NCBI GenBank assembly: GCA_004028795.1
Contig: SAIW01000022.1
Span: 21,370-85,369, forward strand
Source of the DNA: Chitinophagaceae bacterium
GTDB lineage: Bacteria; Bacteroidota; Bacteroidia; Chitinophagales; Chitinophagaceae
DNA length: 64,000 nucleotides
Direction of reading: 5' to 3'
Shown: piece by piece, positions 25,868-34,734 of the stretch
Numbering within the stretch: the first letter of the stretch is position 1
How the letters are laid out: every line of letters begins with the position of its first letter
The notes under the pieces: generated by a model
What the model was told of the DNA's origin: nothing
The model's database searches: none
What the model saw: only the letters and a program-made list of their open reading frames with translations
Made by a program: the position numbers and the translations under genes

Positions 25868-27808
25868 TTACAACTTACCATTTTTTATTTCATCCACCAC
25901 ATTCGGGTCTAATAAAGTAGTAGTATCGCCTAAATTCTGTGTTTCTCCTTCTGCAATTTTTCTTAAAATTCTACGCATAATTTTCCCGCTGCGTGTTTTA
26001 GGTAATCCTTTTACAAACTGTATTTTATCGGGCTTTGCAATAGGTCCGATTACTCTGGTTACAGTTTGCAGAATATTTTTTCTTGTTTGTTCATCGTCTG
26101 CAGCATGTTTACCATCAATAATTACATAAGCATAAATGCCTTGCCCTTTAATGTCGTGAGGGTAACCAACCACAGCACTTTCCACAACACCTGCATGCAT
26201 GTTAATAGCATTTTCAACTTCTGCGGTACCAATTCTATGGCCGCTAACATTCAATACATCATCAACTCTTCCCGTAATTCTATAAAAACCATTTTCATCT
26301 TTTAATGCACCATCGCTGGTAAAATATAAGTTCTCATAAGTAGCAAAATAATTGGTTCTGCAACGTTCATGGTCGCCATATGTTGTTCGTAAAATAGAAG
26401 GCCATGGAGCTTTAATACATAAGTTGCCTTTCAATAAACCTTGTTCATCTTTTTTAGTAATTGCTTCCCCTTTTTCATCAACCAATATTGGCTGAACACC
26501 AGGCAGTGGCAATGTTGCCCAACTTGGTTTTGCCGGCGTAATACCAGCCAGATTTGAAATTAATACACCACCTGTTTCTGTTTGCCACCAGGTATCTACA
26601 ATCGGGCATTTTTTCTTCCCGATATGTTCATCATACCAATGCCATGCTTCTTCATTAATCGGTTCACCAACGGTTCCTAATATTTGTAATGATGATAGAT
26701 CATTGTTCTTATAAGGCTCATCACCAAAACCTATCAAACTTCTTATAGCAGTAGGGGCAGTGTATAAAATATTTACTTTGTATTTATCCACTATATCAAA
26801 GAAGCGACTGCATGAAGGATAAGTAGGAATACCTTCAAACATTAGGCTTGTTCCACCTGCACTTAATGGGCCATAAACAATATAACTGTGTCCTGTTATC
26901 CAACCGATATCTGCGGTACAAAAATGAATCTGACCTTGTTGATATTGAAACACATTAACGAATGTATAGTTTGTCCATACCATATAACCACCGCTGCTAT
27001 GTACTACACCTTTTGGTTTGCCTGTAGAGCCTGAAGTATATAAAATGAACAAAGGGTCTTCTGCATCCATTGCTTCTGCTTCAAAAAAAACTTTACCTTC
27101 TTTTTCAACCTGATGTTCTGCAAATTCCATCTCATCTTCCCACCAGATATCTCTTCCCTTAATCATTGATACCGGAGTTCTTGTTCTAGTATAAACAATT
27201 ACTTTTTTAACTGTTTTATTTCCAATTAAAGCATCGTCAATAACATTCTTTAACGGAATCACTTTTTCGCCTCTGTATGCACCATCGCAGGTAATAATAA
27301 ATTCAGCGTTAGCATCTTCTAACCTGTCTGCAATGCTTTGTGCACTAAAGCCTCCAAAGATTACAGAATGTATGGCACCAATTCTTGCACAACCTAAAAT
27401 GGCATATGCTAATTCAGGAACCATACCCATATAAATACAAACCCTATCCCCTTTTTTTACACCGTTATTTTTAAGCATTTGTGCAACCTGACAAACACGT
27501 TTATGCAAACGGTTATAGGTTACTGTTCTTGTTCTTTCCTCAGGATTATTAGGTTCCCAAATGATGGCAGGTTTTTCGCCCATTGTTTCCAGATGCCTGT
27601 CAATACAATTCTCTGTAATATTTAATTTGCCGCCTTTAAACCATTCAACTTTCGGTTCTTTAAAATTCCACTCTAAAACTTTATCCCATTTCTTTCTCCA
27701 GGTAAAATTTTCTGCAACATCACCCCAGAAGCCTTCGGGGTCTTGTACGCTTCGTTTATAAGCTTGTTGATATTCTTCAAAAGATTTAATTTGATAAGGG
27801 TATGACAT
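25868..27808 (-). CDS. acs: Acetyl-CoA synthetase
   Basis: A 646-residue AMP-forming enzyme that makes acetyl-CoA from acetate, ATP and CoA. Motifs: ILYTSGSTGKPKGVVHSSGG (P-loop-like A3), DTWWQTETGG (acetate pocket), and PKTRSGKIMRRILRK with K609, the position acetylated in Acs of enteric bacteria. The length and motifs match Acs closely. It is divergent from the transposase-derived regulator, with two tandem 19-bp repeats in the gap. A second, receiver-fused acyl-CoA synthetase lies in the same module. Confidence 0.97.
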   Translation of the reverse strand: MSYPYQIKSFEEYQQAYKRSVQDPEGFWGDVAENFTWRKKWDKVLEWNFKEPKVEWFKGGKLNITENCIDRHLETMGEKPAIIWEPNNPEERTRTVTYNRLHKRVCQVAQMLKNNGVKKGDRVCIYMGMVPELAYAILGCARIGAIHSVIFGGFSAQSIADRLEDANAEFIITCDGAYRGEKVIPLKNVIDDALIGNKTVKKVIVYTRTRTPVSMIKGRDIWWEDEMEFAEHQVEKEGKVFFEAEAMDAEDPLFILYTSGSTGKPKGVVHSSGGYMVWTNYTFVNVFQYQQGQIHFCTADIGWITGHSYIVYGPLSAGGTSLMFEGIPTYPSCSRFFDIVDKYKVNILYTAPTAIRSLIGFGDEPYKNNDLSSLQILGTVGEPINEEAWHWYDEHIGKKKCPIVDTWWQTETGGVLISNLAGITPAKPSWATLPLPGVQPILVDEKGEAITKKDEQGLLKGNLCIKAPWPSILRTTYGDHERCRTNYFATYENLYFTSDGALKDENGFYRITGRVDDVLNVSGHRIGTAEVENAINMHAGVVESAVVGYPHDIKGQGIYAYVIIDGKHAADDEQTRKNILQTVTRVIGPIAKPDKIQFVKGLPKTRSGKIMRRILRKIAEGETQNLGDTTTLLDPNVVDEIKNGKL

Positions 27809-27880
27809 AGCAATAAATTATTTTGTAGCATTCGAAGTAAAGGCAGTTTTTTGGTTATGACAATAAAAAGAAACGATAGT

Positions 27881-27919
27881 TTGCTAATTTAGTATATTAT
27901 TGCTAATTTGGTATACTAA
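27881..27919. promoter_or_regulatory. Tandem 19-bp repeats, candidate operator
   Basis: TTGCTAATTTAGTATATTA is followed directly by TTGCTAATTTGGTATACTA (17 of 19 identical). The pair lies in the gap between acs and the zinc-ribbon/HTH gene. A third, inverted copy (about 15 of 20 identical) lies before the porin-like gene at 28413-28432. The distribution fits a binding site for the local regulator. No other copies were noticed in the window. Confidence 0.6.
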
Positions 27920-27936
27920 CACTTTTTATTTGCCAT

Positions 27937-28359
27937 ATGAAAATAAGATATTGCCCACGTTGCAAAAGTGAAGATATCACTAAAAGTGGTATTGTTAAAG
28001 AAAGACAGCGATTTCTTTGTAAAGCTTGTAAGTATCATTTTACAGTAGAAAAAGAAGGTAAAAGTATAGACCCTTATTACGTAATTAAAGCATTGCAATT
28101 GCATATTGAGGGAGTAACCTACAGAGAAATAGAACGAATTTTAGGTGTTAGTCATGTAAGTGTAATGAACTGGGTAAAAAAGTATAAAATAAAAGCTCCT
28201 GAAAACTACGATTATCACCCAACTTATAAAGTGCTTACATTAACGGAACTATCAGTATTTATAGCTAATCCAGCGAATCTGAAGAATTCCGGTATGATGA
28301 TTACAGAACTTGGTGATAAGTACATGATGATAAAATGGGAGAGATTAAAAAATCAATAA
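27937..28359 (+). CDS. Transposase-derived zinc-ribbon/HTH protein, probable regulator
   Basis: A 140-residue protein. The N-terminal zinc ribbon CPRC...CKAC (about 6-30) and the HTH in VTYREIERILGVSHVSVMNWVKKY (about 60-83) match the InsA half of IS1-type transposases. The C-terminal part (HPTYKVLTLTELSVFIANPA to the end) does not contain a DDE catalytic domain, and no terminal inverted repeats or target duplications flank the gene. It therefore looks like a domesticated DNA-binding protein. The position between acs and the porin/transporter operon, with repeated motifs on both sides, points to a regulatory role in short-chain acid use. That role is inferred. Confidence 0.75.
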   Translation: MKIRYCPRCKSEDITKSGIVKERQRFLCKACKYHFTVEKEGKSIDPYYVIKALQLHIEGVTYREIERILGVSHVSVMNWVKKYKIKAPENYDYHPTYKVLTLTELSVFIANPANLKNSGMMITELGDKYMMIKWERLKNQ

Positions 28360-28412
28360 TAAAACTCTATTTAATTTAAATTAATGAGGTAGATTTTTAT
28401 ATAACATTACCG

Positions 28413-28432
28413 TAAGTATACCACGCAAGCAA
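28413..28432. promoter_or_regulatory. Inverted copy of the candidate operator before the porin gene
   Basis: TAAGTATACCACGCAAGCAA compared with TTAGTATACCAAATTAGCAA (reverse complement of the second tandem copy) is the same at 15-16 of 20 positions. TTTTG, a possible -33 element, follows 2 bp downstream, which would place the site just upstream of the promoter, as for an activator. Confidence 0.5.
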
Positions 28433-28498
28433 ACTTTTGTAAACATTATAATTAGGTTCGGTTAAGATTTTACAAAAAAAATCATTAAAAAGCTTGCC

Positions 28499-29836
28499 AT
28501 GAAAAAATTCCTATTACCCTTAATGAGTTTGTTTTTAGCAACGAATGTTGCTTTGGCACAAACTACACCATCAACACCAGTTACAATAACAAAACCTACT
28601 GAAAAAAAACCTGATGCATCATCCTGGGGAATTAAATTTTCAGGATTTGTACGAAACGATGTCTATTACGATACACGACAAGTAGTTTCTGCCCGTCCGG
28701 CTGTACAAGGAGACTTATTATTATATCCTACCAACGTTTCTAACGACGTAAACGGAAATGATATTAATGCAGCTTCTTCATTAACAATGTTAGCCATTAC
28801 AACAAGATTAACGGGTACCGTTACAGGGCCTGATGCATTTGGTGCCAAAACTTCTGCTATTATTGAAGGTGAATTTTTTGGCAATGCTAATGGAAGTGAA
28901 GATGTTTTTAGATTAAGACATGCTTACGCAAAATTAGATTGGGAAAAAACGCAATTGGCTTTTGGTCAATATTGGCATCCATTATTTGTTACAGAATGCT
29001 ATCCCGGTGTAATTAGTTTTAATACGGGTATACCATTTCAACCATTTGCAAGAAACCCTCAAATAAGACTAACTCAAAAATTAGGTAAAGAAGTTAATTT
29101 AATTTTAGCAGCAGTGTCTCAAATAGAAGCATTTGTTAGTCCGGGTCCAACAGGAAGTGTTGCATTAGCAGCAGTTACACCAAGTTCTACTTTTATAAAC
29201 GATGCGGTTATTCCAAATTTACATGCACAATTACAATATAAAGGAAATTCTGTTTTATTGGGGGCTGCTATCGACTATAAAGAATTACGTCCTGCTCTTA
29301 GCGTAGCATCTGCTCCTGCTGCTGCAACTAAAGTTTCAACAAACGAGCGTATTAAAAGTGTTTCTTTTGAAGCCTACGCAAAACTTACAACCAAAGATGT
29401 TGTTGCTAAAGTAGAATATGTAAGCGGACAAAATTTATACGATCAATTAATGATTGGCGGATACCTGGCTTACGGTGCTGCACCTACTATTACATATAAA
29501 CCCATTAAAGTAAATTCATTTTGGATTGATGTTGCAGGCACAGGAAAAAAAGTTGTTCCCGGAATATTTTTTGGCTACACCAAAAATAATGGAGCGTCTG
29601 ATGTAAATGCCGTAGCCTCCTATTCCCGTGGTATAAGTGCAGCAGTAGCTTCTATTGATAATATTTTAAGAGTAGCTCCACGTATTGAAGTGATTTCAGG
29701 TAAGTTTAAATTCGGAACAGAAATAGAAGTAACTACTGCTGCTTATGGAACTGCCGATACAAATGCAAAAGTTACAGGTACAACAAATAATGTTACCAAT
29801 ACAAGATTATTATTTATCACTTCTTATTCATTTTAA
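28499..29836 (+). CDS. Porin-like outer-membrane protein
   Basis: A 445-residue protein with a signal peptide (to about 20, NVALAQ). A beta-strand pattern runs throughout and it ends with VTNTRLLFITSYSF, a typical barrel C-terminus with a final Phe. FSGFVRNDVYYDTRQVVSAR and RLRHAYAKLDWEKTQLAFGQ resemble Bacteroidota trimeric-porin-like proteins. As the first gene after the operator copy and before a major facilitator gene, it probably brings the substrate across the outer membrane. The specificity is unknown; a carboxylate is suggested by context. Confidence 0.7.
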   Translation: MKKFLLPLMSLFLATNVALAQTTPSTPVTITKPTEKKPDASSWGIKFSGFVRNDVYYDTRQVVSARPAVQGDLLLYPTNVSNDVNGNDINAASSLTMLAITTRLTGTVTGPDAFGAKTSAIIEGEFFGNANGSEDVFRLRHAYAKLDWEKTQLAFGQYWHPLFVTECYPGVISFNTGIPFQPFARNPQIRLTQKLGKEVNLILAAVSQIEAFVSPGPTGSVALAAVTPSSTFINDAVIPNLHAQLQYKGNSVLLGAAIDYKELRPALSVASAPAAATKVSTNERIKSVSFEAYAKLTTKDVVAKVEYVSGQNLYDQLMIGGYLAYGAAPTITYKPIKVNSFWIDVAGTGKKVVPGIFFGYTKNNGASDVNAVASYSRGISAAVASIDNILRVAPRIEVISGKFKFGTEIEVTTAAYGTADTNAKVTGTTNNVTNTRLLFITSYSF

Positions 29837-29868
29837 CTGTATTTTTAAATTCAATCAAAACTTGCCAA

Positions 29869-31410
29869 ATGACTAATTCAAACTCAGAAACTAAAGGTAT
29901 CTGGAAGGTTATAGGTGCATCATCTTTGGGAACTTTAATTGAGTGGTACGATTTCTATATTTTCGGAAGTTTAGCCACTGTAATTGCCAGCCAGTTCTTT
30001 CCTAAAACAGATCCAACAGCAGCATTGCTTTCAACCTTAGCAACATTTGCTGCAGGCTTTATTGTAAGACCATTTGGAGCATTGGTATTTGGAAGATTAG
30101 GTGATTTAATCGGACGTAAATACACGTTCTTATTAACTCTTGTTTTAATGGGTGGTTCTACCTTTTTAATAGGCTGTATTCCCAACTACGAAAAAATCGG
30201 TTTTGCTGCACCTATACTTGTATTACTACTTAGATTAATTCAAGGACTTGCATTAGGTGGAGAATATGGTGGTGCTGCAACTTATGTTGCAGAACACTCT
30301 CCGGAACACAGACGCGGTTTTTTTACTTCATGGATACAAACAACTGCCACATTAGGCTTATTTATTTCTTTAGGAATAATTTTAATTACACGCCATTCTA
30401 TGGATGCAGACCCTGTAAAATCAATCGCAAAATTTAATGATTGGGGTTGGAGAATTCCTTTTTTACTGTCTGCTGTTTTGGTAGCTGTTTCTATTTATAT
30501 CAGATTAAAAATGCAAGAGTCTCCTTTGTTTTCTAAATTAAAAAGTGAAGGAAAAACTTCAACTAATCCATTAAAAGAAAGCTTTGCTCATAAAGCCAAT
30601 TTAAAAATGGTTTTATTAGCATTATTTGGTGCAACAATGGGTCAAGGTGTAGTTTGGTATACAGGTCAATTCTATGCTCAATCGTTTATAGAAAATATGT
30701 GTAAGGTAGATTTTGATCAATCAAGAACTATCATCATTTGGGCAATATTATTTGGTACTCCGTTCTTTGTAGTATTTGGTGCATGGAGTGATAAAATTGG
30801 TAGAAAATGGATTATGATGACTGGGATGTTTTTGGCTGTTGTTTCGTATAAATATTTATTTACAGAATTGTTAAATACTGTTGATACAAAAACAAAAATT
30901 GAAGTAGCAGAGAAAAAAGAAATTAAAACAACATTAACTCCGATTGCAAAAACAACAGATACTTTAAGAAAAGTTGTAACGAAATCTTTTTATGCAGATG
31001 GCTTAGCTGCAAGCGAAACAAAAACAGATACTTTATATGCTGCTGCCGGTAAAAAAACAATTAAAGCCGATGTTAAATTAGCTAAGGTTTTAGGCAATGG
31101 TGATTATTGGAAAATGGTATTTATAGTATGGATAATGATTATATTTGTTACAATGGTTTACGGGCCAATTGCAGCCTTTTTAGTTGAGTTGTTCCCAACA
31201 AAAATCCGTTATACCTCAATGTCATTACCATACCATATAGGTAACGGTGTATTTGGTGGATTAACGCCATTTATTGCAACCTTATTTACAACCATTTACA
31301 CTGCTGATAAAACTGCCGGTGTAATGTATCCTGTGGTAATTGCTGCAATTTGTTTAGTTATAGGAGTTGTATATGTTCAAAACAAAGTTGATTCTGCGGT
31401 AAACAAATAA
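29869..31410 (+). CDS. MHS-family MFS transporter (organic acid:H+ symporter type)
   Basis: A 513-residue MFS protein of the metabolite:H+ symporter group (KgtP/ProP/ShiA relatives). Signature segments: LGTLIEWYDFYIFGSLATVI (helix 1), RPFGALVFGRLGDLIGRKYT (MFS motif A), RLIQGLALGGEYGGAATYVAE (helix 4-5). An unusual Lys/Thr-rich insert of about 80 residues (about 332-414, containing TKTKIEVAEKKEIKTT and KADVKLAKV) separates two helices in the second half. It is 32 bp after the porin gene and 26 bp before a small membrane protein, so it is one operon. The substrate is likely a small carboxylate. Confidence 0.9.
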   Translation: MTNSNSETKGIWKVIGASSLGTLIEWYDFYIFGSLATVIASQFFPKTDPTAALLSTLATFAAGFIVRPFGALVFGRLGDLIGRKYTFLLTLVLMGGSTFLIGCIPNYEKIGFAAPILVLLLRLIQGLALGGEYGGAATYVAEHSPEHRRGFFTSWIQTTATLGLFISLGIILITRHSMDADPVKSIAKFNDWGWRIPFLLSAVLVAVSIYIRLKMQESPLFSKLKSEGKTSTNPLKESFAHKANLKMVLLALFGATMGQGVVWYTGQFYAQSFIENMCKVDFDQSRTIIIWAILFGTPFFVVFGAWSDKIGRKWIMMTGMFLAVVSYKYLFTELLNTVDTKTKIEVAEKKEIKTTLTPIAKTTDTLRKVVTKSFYADGLAASETKTDTLYAAAGKKTIKADVKLAKVLGNGDYWKMVFIVWIMIIFVTMVYGPIAAFLVELFPTKIRYTSMSLPYHIGNGVFGGLTPFIATLFTTIYTADKTAGVMYPVVIAAICLVIGVVYVQNKVDSAVNK

Positions 31411-31436
31411 TTATTATTTACTTTAAAAAAAATAGT

Positions 31437-31682
31437 ATGAACACTTTAAAAAGATATTTGGGAATATTATGGATAATAATTGGTCCGTTGGCTATTTATT
31501 ATCTAATTGCAACAGCACAAAGCGAAATATTAAAAAAGCCAGTCGTTGATACAAAAATTCAATGGGGTGTTTTTATTGTTGTATTTATTCCTATTGCTAT
31601 TGGATTTATTTTATTTGGTTTGTATGCTTTAGGAGGCAATTACGATCAAATACCTGAATCGAGTTCGGAAATAAAAGATTAG
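31437..31682 (+). CDS. Small two-helix membrane protein
   Basis: An 81-residue protein with two membrane helices (about 8-27, ILWIIIGPLAIYYLIATAQ, and 45-66, FIVVFIPIAIGFILFGLYAL). The short middle segment is KPVVDTKIQW. I do not recognise a named family with certainty. It sits directly after the MHS transporter and a decayed copy lies at 37023-37246, so it seems to belong to the transport module, perhaps as an accessory subunit. Confidence 0.75.
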   Translation: MNTLKRYLGILWIIIGPLAIYYLIATAQSEILKKPVVDTKIQWGVFIVVFIPIAIGFILFGLYALGGNYDQIPESSSEIKD

Positions 31683-31711
31683 GAAGCAAAACCATTATAA
31701 GTTATCTTAAG

Positions 31712-31775
31712 TAAAATGCCGGTTATGCTTTCGGTAGATGATGATTGTCATTTCCGATTTGCATAACCGGTTTTA
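31712..31775 (+). terminator. Long hairpin, probable terminator or attenuator
   Basis: The arms CCGGTTATGC (31719-31728) and GCATAACCGG (31761-31770) pair perfectly. Inner stems form from TCGG/CCGA and ATGA/TCAT, and TTTTATCTTTT follows. It lies between the 81-residue membrane protein and the symporter-kinase genes, and would set their relative expression. Confidence 0.65.
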
Positions 31776-31788
31776 TCTTTTCAACTTT

Positions 31789-32010
31789 ATGAAAGAAAAA
31801 CAGAAACAACAGAAATTATTTTTTGTCAGCATATTATTTATGATGTTGTTTAGTTTTCCTTTTTTAAAAATGGCAAATAAAAATGTATTTGTTTTTGGTA
31901 TTCCTCTGTTTTATTTCTATTTATTTTTTGTTTGGCTGTTAGCCATTATCATCACTTTAATTATTGTCGATCTTAGAAAGAAAAAAGTAAAGCAGAAAAG
32001 CAATGAGTAG
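31789..32010 (+). CDS. Small membrane protein, symporter small-subunit-like (DUF3311-like)
   Basis: A 73-residue protein from the ATG at 31789 (MKEKQKQQKLFFVSILFMML). An upstream start at 31738 would lie inside the terminator hairpin and is unlikely. Two membrane helices (about 10-25 and 33-58, VFGIPLFYFYLFFVWLLAII) and a basic C-terminus (DLRKKKVKQK) match the small proteins that accompany sodium:solute symporters. Its stop overlaps the start of the symporter-kinase gene by 8 bp, indicating translational coupling and probable complex formation. The family assignment is from pattern only. Confidence 0.7.
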   Translation: MKEKQKQQKLFFVSILFMMLFSFPFLKMANKNVFVFGIPLFYFYLFFVWLLAIIITLIIVDLRKKKVKQKSNE

Positions 32011-34723
32011 CTACCTCATTATAATAAGTTCTGTATTGTATCTCTTACTGCTTTTTGCAGTGGGATATTATGCTGAATTACGTTATGCTCAAAAAAAAAG
32101 CTTAATTAATAATCCGTATATCTATGCATTATCGTTAGCAGTTTATTGCACAGCATGGACTTTTTACGGAAGCGTTGGAAGGGCAACAATTACAGGTGCT
32201 GAGTATTTATATAATTATATCGGGCCAACTGTAATGGCTCCATTATTTTGGGTAGTATTACGAAAAATTATCCGCATTTCTAAAACGCAACGCATTACCA
32301 GTATTGCAGATTTTATTTCTACACGGTACGGAAAAAATATTTCGCTGGGCATTATTGTTACACTATTGTGTGTTATTGGTATTATACCTTATATAGCCAT
32401 TCAATTAAAAGCAATAAGTAGTAGTATTGATATTGTTGCAGGTACTAATCGTACCAATACAACTGTATATCATCTTTTAAAAGATAGTACATTATATATT
32501 GCAATTGGTCTTTCAATATTTGTTATTTTCTTTGGAACAAGAAATGTTGATGCAACAGAAAAACATGAAGGAATGGTTGCTGCCATTGCATTTGAATCCA
32601 TCATAAAAATTATCGCCTTTATTATTGCCGGTGCTTTTGTAACCTTTTTCTTATTCAATGGTTTTGGCGATTTGATGAATAGAGCATCGGCAATTCCTTC
32701 ATTAAAAAAAATATTTACAGTTGAAGGCGATAATGCTTTTGTACAAATATTTTCTACCATGATATTGTCTATGTTGGCAGTATTATTTTTACCAAGACAA
32801 TTTCAGTTGGCTGTTGTTGAGAATATGCAGGAAAGCCATTTAAGCAAAGCAGTTTGGCTTTTCCCATTGTATTTATTAATCATCAATATTTTTGTTATTC
32901 CCATTGCTTTTGGTGGAACTATTCTTCTTCCAAAAACAATTAATGCCGATACTTATGTTTTGGCACTACCAATGAATGCTCAAAACCATTGGATAACTAT
33001 GGTGGTTTATATTGGTGGTTTTTCTGCTGCAAGTAGTATGATTATTGTTGAAACGATTGCATTAAGCACAATGATTAGCAATAACATTGTAATGCCTTTA
33101 TTGTTATCGTTAGAATCGGTGAAAGAGAGGCTGAGCAATAGTTTAAGCAGTTTTGTAATTAATAGTAGGCGAATAAGTATTGTTGTAATAATACTTCTTG
33201 CTTATTTGTACGATAGAACAGTAGCAGAAAAATATTCTTTAGTATCAATCGGTATGGTTTCATTTGCTGCGGTTGCACAATTTGCACCATCAATTATTGG
33301 CGGTATTTATTGGAAGAAAGCAACAAAATCCGGTGCTTTAGTAGGAATACTAATTGGCTTTCTGGTTTGGTTTTATACGTTGGTTGTTCCATCAATTATA
33401 GGAGCTGGTTTATTAGATAAATCACTTATGCAGGATGGGCTTTTTCATCTCTCATTTTTACGGCCCAATGCTTTATTTGGCTTAGAAGGTTTCGATACAA
33501 TTACACATGGATTTTTTTGGAGCTTTTTCTTAAATACTTCAATGTTTATTGGTATTTCGTTGTTTACAGAAAGAAAATCGCAAGAAATTTATCAGGCAGA
33601 AATGTTTGTAGAAGCTTTTAAACATTCTGTTATTTCAACCGAAGGTTCTGTAATATGGAAAGGTACTGCCTATATGCCCGATATAAAAACTTTATTAAGC
33701 AATTTTATTGGCGAAAACAGGGCACGCCAATTATTGCAGAATTATGCAAAACGAAGAAATATAAGTTGGAGTGAATCGGGAAAAGCAGAACCTGCAATGG
33801 TAAATTTTGCTGAAAGAATTTTAGCAGGTTCAATTGGTTCGGCATCTGCACGTATTATGGTTAAAAGTGTAGTAAAAGAAGAAGATTTAAGTATTGATGA
33901 AGTATTAAATATTCTTCGTGAAAGTCAGTTAATGAAAGAAACAAATAAAGAGTTGAGAAGAAAATCTGCTGAGTTAAGTAAAGCTACAGAAGAGCTTAAA
34001 AAAGCAAATGACCAATTGAAGCAGATGGATGAAATGAAAGATGAATTTTTGTACACGGTAACACATGAATTAAGAACACCATTAACTTCTGTTAGAGCAT
34101 TAAGCGAAATTGTTCATGATAATCCTGATTTGCCCGAAGAGCAAAAGAGCGAATATCTTTCTGCAATTATGAAAGAAACCATTAGGCTTAGCCATCTTAT
34201 TACACAGGTATTAAACTTAGAAAGATATGAGAGCGGAAGAACTAAATTAAATTACAGCGATATAGATTTTGCCTCTTTATTATCCGATACTGCAGCAAGT
34301 GCTAAGCCTTTATTGAAAGAAAAAAATTTACAATTGCATTTACAATTTGATAAAAATTTAGAACATACCAAAGGCGATAAAGATTTATTAAATCAAGTAT
34401 TTTATAATCTTACTTATAATGCTGTAAAGTATGCAAAAAGTGAAATAATAATTAAAGCATCGTTCAATAACAATATTTATCGCATTGCCGTAAAAGATGA
34501 TGGTATTGGCATTGCTGCAGAAGTACATAATCACATTTTCGATAAATTCTTTCAGGCAAAAAATCAAACATTAAAAAAACCGGAAGGAAGTGGTTTAGGA
34601 TTGGCTATTTGCAAAAGGATTATTGAAATGCATGATGGAAAAATTTGGGTTGAAAGCAAAGAAGGAAGTGGCTCTGAGTTTATTGTAGAAATTCCAAAAG
34701 AAATGAATAAAAATCATTCATAA
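32003..34723 (+). CDS. CrbS-like sodium:solute symporter-histidine kinase hybrid
   Basis: A 906-residue membrane sensor. Residues about 1-540 form an SLC5-type symporter core of 13 or so helices (AVYCTAWTFYGSVGRATITG, SIADFISTRYGK). Residues about 550-640 fit the STAC domain that links SLC5 to kinases (LLSNFIGENRARQLLQNYAK, FAERILAGSIGSASARIM). A coiled coil (about 645-680) precedes the HisKA domain with H688 in VTHELRTPLTS. The HATPase part has NLTYNAVKYA, DDGIGIA and GSGLGLAI, so the kinase looks active. CrbS proteins of Vibrio and Pseudomonas sense or transport acetate-type signals and control acs through CrbR. Here the partner downstream, 11 bp away, is a receiver fused to an acyl-CoA synthetase. 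Confidence 0.92.
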   Translation: MSSYLIIISSVLYLLLLFAVGYYAELRYAQKKSLINNPYIYALSLAVYCTAWTFYGSVGRATITGAEYLYNYIGPTVMAPLFWVVLRKIIRISKTQRITSIADFISTRYGKNISLGIIVTLLCVIGIIPYIAIQLKAISSSIDIVAGTNRTNTTVYHLLKDSTLYIAIGLSIFVIFFGTRNVDATEKHEGMVAAIAFESIIKIIAFIIAGAFVTFFLFNGFGDLMNRASAIPSLKKIFTVEGDNAFVQIFSTMILSMLAVLFLPRQFQLAVVENMQESHLSKAVWLFPLYLLIINIFVIPIAFGGTILLPKTINADTYVLALPMNAQNHWITMVVYIGGFSAASSMIIVETIALSTMISNNIVMPLLLSLESVKERLSNSLSSFVINSRRISIVVIILLAYLYDRTVAEKYSLVSIGMVSFAAVAQFAPSIIGGIYWKKATKSGALVGILIGFLVWFYTLVVPSIIGAGLLDKSLMQDGLFHLSFLRPNALFGLEGFDTITHGFFWSFFLNTSMFIGISLFTERKSQEIYQAEMFVEAFKHSVISTEGSVIWKGTAYMPDIKTLLSNFIGENRARQLLQNYAKRRNISWSESGKAEPAMVNFAERILAGSIGSASARIMVKSVVKEEDLSIDEVLNILRESQLMKETNKELRRKSAELSKATEELKKANDQLKQMDEMKDEFLYTVTHELRTPLTSVRALSEIVHDNPDLPEEQKSEYLSAIMKETIRLSHLITQVLNLERYESGRTKLNYSDIDFASLLSDTAASAKPLLKEKNLQLHLQFDKNLEHTKGDKDLLNQVFYNLTYNAVKYAKSEIIIKASFNNNIYRIAVKDDGIGIAAEVHNHIFDKFFQAKNQTLKKPEGSGLGLAICKRIIEMHDGKIWVESKEGSGSEFIVEIPKEMNKNHS

Positions 34724-34734
34724 AGCGATTTGCT

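Noticed and set aside
27937..28359. Active insertion sequence
   Set aside because: Only the InsA-like zinc ribbon and HTH are present; there is no DDE domain, no second orf, no inverted ends and no target duplication, and the gene fits its neighbourhood.
31738..31788. Longer start for the symporter small-subunit gene
   Set aside because: It would lie inside the terminator hairpin; the ATG at 31789 gives a clean two-helix protein.
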